From positions 28,280-37,468 of the forward strand of contig DJRM01000006.1 in NCBI GenBank assembly GCA_002440085.1: DNA of 9,189 bases, given 5' to 3'. Below the pieces are notes generated by a model that was not told where the DNA came from, made no database searches, and saw nothing but the letters and a program-made list of their open reading frames with translations. Shown one piece after another: positions 6,483-9,189 of this stretch. A program made the translations under genes and the position numbers. The stretch comes from Bacteroidales bacterium UBA6360. GTDB taxonomy: Bacteria; Bacteroidota; Bacteroidia; Bacteroidales; UBA932. Every line of letters begins with the position of its first letter. Positions within the stretch are counted from its first letter, which is position 1.

Positions 6483-7955
6483 ATGGGACTATACGACACA
6501 AGAACAAACAGGCGCAGCTTTGCAAAGACCGTAGACTGGTGGTTGCTTGGCTGCTATCTCCTGCTCGTCGTCATAGGCATTCTGAACATATACGCGTCCG
6601 TGCATTCGGTTGACGGCGGAAGCATCTTCGATCCGTCGCTCCGCAGCGGCAAGCAGATTGTCTGGCTGCTGATTTCGATTGGAGTGGGGTCGCTGGTGCT
6701 TTTTGTGATACCGCCGCGAATCTACGAAGGGTTCTCGCTGCCGCTCTACATAATAATGATGGTGCTGCTCGTGGCCGTGATATTCCTCAGCCGCGATGTC
6801 AAGGGCTCCCACTCATGGTTCACTCTCGGTCCGATAAGCTTTCAGCCGGCAGAGCTCTCGAAGACGACGACCTCGCTGATGCTCGCGACGCTGATGAGCC
6901 AGGTGGACTATCGCATAAACAAGACAAAGGACTTCCTCCTCACTGCGGCAATCATACTCGTCCCGATGCTCATCATCGTGGCTCAGAAAGAGACAGGTTC
7001 CGCTCTCGTCTACTGCGGGTTCATATTCATGCTCTACCGCGAGGGACTGTCCGGATGGTTCATCGTGACGGCAGGAATGGCCATACTCATATTCATTCTC
7101 ACTCTCACCGTCAGCCCCTACGCGGCAATTCTTGCCCTGATGGCAGTCGTGACGTCCTATCTTGGACTCAAGAGCGGGAACACGAAACTTCTGCTGTTCA
7201 TCGGCCTTCCGGTGACACTGCTGCTCGCGTTCGTCCCGATGATATTCGAAAAAATCGGTGAGGCCATCGCCGACCCGGACTCGTTCTTCAGGAAAATTAA
7301 ACCGGTGTACTTGGTTTTCCTGACAATCGGCATCGCGCTTCCGTTCGTATTTCGCGCCGCTTTCCGAAACAGGCATTTTTACACCTATATAGCCGCCGGG
7401 GCGCTTCTTGCCGGCATAGCCTTCACCTATTCCGTGGACTTCATCTTCAACAACATACTCCAGGACCACCAGCGCAGCCGCATCGAAGTACTGTTAGGAC
7501 TTAAGGACGACCCTTCCGGAGTGGGCTACAACGTGAACCAGTCGATGATTGCGATAGGCTCGGGCGGTTTCGCCGGAAAAGGCTATCTCCAGGGCACGCA
7601 GACCACATTCGGATTCGTCCCGGAGCAGAGCACCGACTTCATCTTCTGCACAATCGGCGAGGAATGGGGATTTCTCGGTTCGGCAGCGGTGATATTGCTA
7701 TACGCGCTGATGATATGGCGCATCATCGCCGATGCGGAACACAGCCGCGAGGCTTTCACAAGGATTTACGGATATTGTTTCGCGTCGTGCATATTCATGC
7801 ACCTGTTCATCAACATAGGAATGACAATAGGACTTATGCCGGTCATCGGTATCCCCCTCCCGTTCATAAGCTACGGAGGTTCATCCCTGCTGTCGTTCTC
7901 GCTGATGTTCTTCATTTTCATGGCGCTGGACAAGAACGAAAGGAAATATTTTTAA
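6483..7955 (+). CDS. rodA: Peptidoglycan glycosyltransferase RodA (SEDS family)
   Basis: Polytopic inner-membrane enzyme of the SEDS family that polymerises lipid II into glycan strands and partners PBP2. Family motifs are present: SWFTLGPISFQPAELSKT (111-128), VAQKETGSALVY (166-177), DHQRSRIEVLLGLKDDPSGV (328-347), QSMIAIGSGGFAGKGYLQGT (353-372), the segment VPEQSTDFIFCTIGEEWG (379-396) with the catalytic aspartate D385, and IPLPFISYGGSS (457-468). At 490 residues it is about 120 longer than E. coli RodA (370). The surplus lies mostly between about 225 and 320, which holds two or three extra hydrophobic segments before the DHQRSR motif. I believe longer forms are known in Bacteroidota, but I cannot check their distribution here. 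It starts 2 bases after the PBP2 stop, which fits balanced production of the pair. Confidence 0.97.
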   Translation: MGLYDTRTNRRSFAKTVDWWLLGCYLLLVVIGILNIYASVHSVDGGSIFDPSLRSGKQIVWLLISIGVGSLVLFVIPPRIYEGFSLPLYIIMMVLLVAVIFLSRDVKGSHSWFTLGPISFQPAELSKTTTSLMLATLMSQVDYRINKTKDFLLTAAIILVPMLIIVAQKETGSALVYCGFIFMLYREGLSGWFIVTAGMAILIFILTLTVSPYAAILALMAVVTSYLGLKSGNTKLLLFIGLPVTLLLAFVPMIFEKIGEAIADPDSFFRKIKPVYLVFLTIGIALPFVFRAAFRNRHFYTYIAAGALLAGIAFTYSVDFIFNNILQDHQRSRIEVLLGLKDDPSGVGYNVNQSMIAIGSGGFAGKGYLQGTQTTFGFVPEQSTDFIFCTIGEEWGFLGSAAVILLYALMIWRIIADAEHSREAFTRIYGYCFASCIFMHLFINIGMTIGLMPVIGIPLPFISYGGSSLLSFSLMFFIFMALDKNERKYF

Positions 7956-7964
7956 CTTGTGGAC

Positions 7965-9071
7965 ATGAAAAAACTGATTGGTCTGACCGTGTTTCTCCTC
8001 ATCGGGGTGGGCAGAATTTCCGTGCCGGCACAAACTCCGGGACCGAAAATAGACTGGGACAATGACATCCGTGCCATACGGCTGAATGACATCCCGTCTT
8101 TCAGATACAAATATGACGATTACTGTCAATATTCATCTGCTGCCGCGCTGATTGTCATGCGTGCATGCGGCGTGGAGGGGCGGAGCAAGACCGGAGCCGA
8201 ATGGCTCAGTGCCGAAGCTTTTTCCGCAGGAATCACGGCAATTGCCGTCAACGGAATAAAGTACAGCGTGCGCAGGCTGCGACCTGATGAAAGCACGCGC
8301 AACTCATTCCCGTCAGGACACACGGCAACCGCATTCATGTGCGCGACAATGCTACACAAGGAATATGGATGGAGGTCGCCGTGGATAAGCTTTGCAGGCT
8401 ATGCGGCCGCGACCATAACAGGGGCATCAAGGATAATGAACCATCGGCACTGGCATACGGACATCCTCGGGGGCGCAGTCATAGGAGTCGGGGCAGTCGA
8501 GTTGGGCTATCTCATCAACGACGCCATATTCAAGAAGAAAAACATCTCCGACGGATGGGAGCCGATTGTCTTTGACGAGGACAAGTCGTTGACTTACTAC
8601 TCATTGGCCGCGCTCTACGGTCATCGCTACGGCATCGGAACCAGAGGGCGCCTCTCCGGAGGTCTTGCGGCAATTCAGGCGGACATTCCTCTCCACCCAA
8701 GAGTCTCCGCCCGCATCCGTCTCGGAATCAATTCACTGCGCGACCGCGACACGGACTCCTACACCGCCTCAGAACTCGGCCTCACAAGCAACTTCTACGA
8801 CTACCTCGCCGGTGCAGTCTTCAACTGGCCTTTCGCAAAGATTCTCTGCGTGGAGGCAAACGCCATGCTAGGAGGCGGCTACCGCAGTCCGAGCTGTCCG
8901 GAGGTGATGAAGTCAGTTATCAGCAAAGGCTGCGGAGAGTTTCTCTGCGGCGGTTCCTTCGGCATAAGGATAGACACGAATTTCCGTGTGAAACTTCTCG
9001 CCGAATACAACCTGATGCTCCCCGTCAACCACTCCATTCTCCTCGCATTCGGCACAAGTTTCTTCTGGTAG
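7965..9071 (+). CDS. PAP2-family phosphatase with C-terminal outer-membrane-like beta-barrel
   Basis: A 368-residue protein with two parts. Residues 1-22 look like a signal peptide (MKKLIGLTVFLLIGVG, likely cut after VPA before Q23, no lipobox Cys). Residues about 40-190 are a PAP2/haloperoxidase-type phosphatase with all three motifs: K99-x6-R106-P107, P116-S-G-H119, and S155-R156-x5-H162-x3-D166, including both catalytic histidines. Residues about 200-368 show alternating hydrophobic strands rich in Gly, Tyr and Phe, and the protein ends in FGTSFFW, the aromatic C-terminal signature of outer-membrane beta-barrels. Substrates of relatives include undecaprenyl pyrophosphate, lipid A phosphates and phosphatidic or phosphatidylglycerol phosphates; which one applies is unknown. 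It begins 9 bases after rodA, so it is probably in the operon. ATG 7965 is chosen over GTG 7959 because it gives a clean signal peptide; the GTG would add only two residues. Confidence 0.88.
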   Translation: MKKLIGLTVFLLIGVGRISVPAQTPGPKIDWDNDIRAIRLNDIPSFRYKYDDYCQYSSAAALIVMRACGVEGRSKTGAEWLSAEAFSAGITAIAVNGIKYSVRRLRPDESTRNSFPSGHTATAFMCATMLHKEYGWRSPWISFAGYAAATITGASRIMNHRHWHTDILGGAVIGVGAVELGYLINDAIFKKKNISDGWEPIVFDEDKSLTYYSLAALYGHRYGIGTRGRLSGGLAAIQADIPLHPRVSARIRLGINSLRDRDTDSYTASELGLTSNFYDYLAGAVFNWPFAKILCVEANAMLGGGYRSPSCPEVMKSVISKGCGEFLCGGSFGIRIDTNFRVKLLAEYNLMLPVNHSILLAFGTSFFW

Positions 9072-9076
9072 GCCGA

Positions 9077-9189
9077 TCAGACAACACCGAGCGTCGCGAC
9101 GCTGATGCGCACGGACGGCCCGAAGAAATCATGCAGCGGCCGCCAACAGTTGTAGAGCGTCGAGCCTGTGGTGAACACGTCATCGACGA
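9077..9189 (-). CDS. ComF-family phosphoribosyltransferase-like protein, C-terminal end (rest outside window)
   Basis: Read on the minus strand from the right edge, the last 36 codons begin VDDVFTTGSTLYNC and end in VATLGVV before a TGA at 9079-9077. The VDDVFTTGST segment is the phosphoribosyl-pyrophosphate binding motif of type I phosphoribosyltransferases, in the form typical of ComF proteins, where it lies near the C-terminus as here. ComF proteins are linked to natural DNA uptake in some bacteria, but many homologues in non-competent species have no assigned role. The gene converges on the PAP2 gene with 5 bases between stop codons. The call is limited by the short visible part; another phosphoribosyltransferase is possible. 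Confidence 0.75.
   Translation of the reverse strand, partial: VDDVFTTGSTLYNCWRPLHDFFGPSVRISVATLGVV
9090..9103. repeat. Perfect 14-bp palindrome near the convergent operon ends
   Basis: AGCGTCGCGACGCT is fully self-complementary and starts 19 bases after the PAP2 stop codon, inside the last codons of the comF-like gene. In RNA it would fold as a 5-bp stem with a CGCG loop and might slow or end read-through from the mre operon. No T-run follows, so it may simply be a by-product of G/C-rich codons. Confidence 0.3.

Noticed and set aside
6815..7261. 148-codon plus-strand frame inside rodA
   Set aside because: Lies out of frame within the SEDS motifs; His/Arg/Asp-rich product with no domain.
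6813..7469. 218-codon open frame on the minus strand over rodA
   Set aside because: Antisense to conserved membrane segments; its very charged composition is the mirror of hydrophobic codons, so it is a shadow frame.

Overview
This window looks like a chromosomal segment of a Bacteroidota bacterium, most likely order Bacteroidales. The evidence is the Bacteroidales-type rod-shape gene order, the style of the proteins, the general lack of Shine-Dalgarno sequences, a TAnnTTTG-type -7 promoter element before the Lrp gene, and the C-terminal piece of an AAA-ATPase/PD-(D/E)XK protein of a family common in gut Bacteroidales. Third codon positions are G/C-rich throughout, which suits a higher-GC member. 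I cannot fix the genus.

Layout from left to right: (1) bases 1-566, the 3' end of a PD-(D/E)XK nuclease-domain protein that runs in from the left edge; (2) 567-722, an intergenic region with a hairpin/palindrome and a candidate promoter; (3) 723-1220, an Lrp/AsnC transcriptional regulator; (4) 1221-1383, a convergent gap packed with nested inverted repeats and an exact 12-bp direct repeat; (5) 1384-2088, ispD on the minus strand; (6) 2089-2253, a divergent promoter region shared by ispD and mreB; (7) 2254-7955, a tight plus-strand operon mreB-mreC-mreD-mrdA(PBP2)-rodA with gaps of 1-11 bp; (8) 7965-9071, a PAP2-family phosphatase fused to a C-terminal outer-membrane-like beta-barrel, 9 bp behind rodA; (9) 9077-9189, the 3' end of a convergent comF-type phosphoribosyltransferase that leaves at the right edge.

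The core is the elongasome. MreB filaments guide MreC/MreD and the RodA glycosyltransferase-PBP2 transpeptidase pair, which together build lateral-wall peptidoglycan. IspD makes a precursor of isoprenoids, including the undecaprenyl carrier that RodA's substrate lipid II rides on. A PAP2 enzyme could act on undecaprenyl pyrophosphate or on another phospholipid such as lipid A. Thus the neighbourhood may link lipid-carrier supply, use and recycling; that link is inference.

Most of the window is conserved housekeeping sequence. I see no convincing new multi-gene system, CRISPR array, tRNA, rRNA or insertion sequence. The two items most worth a second look are the PAP2-beta-barrel fusion at the operon tail and the structured intergenic element at 1221-1383.
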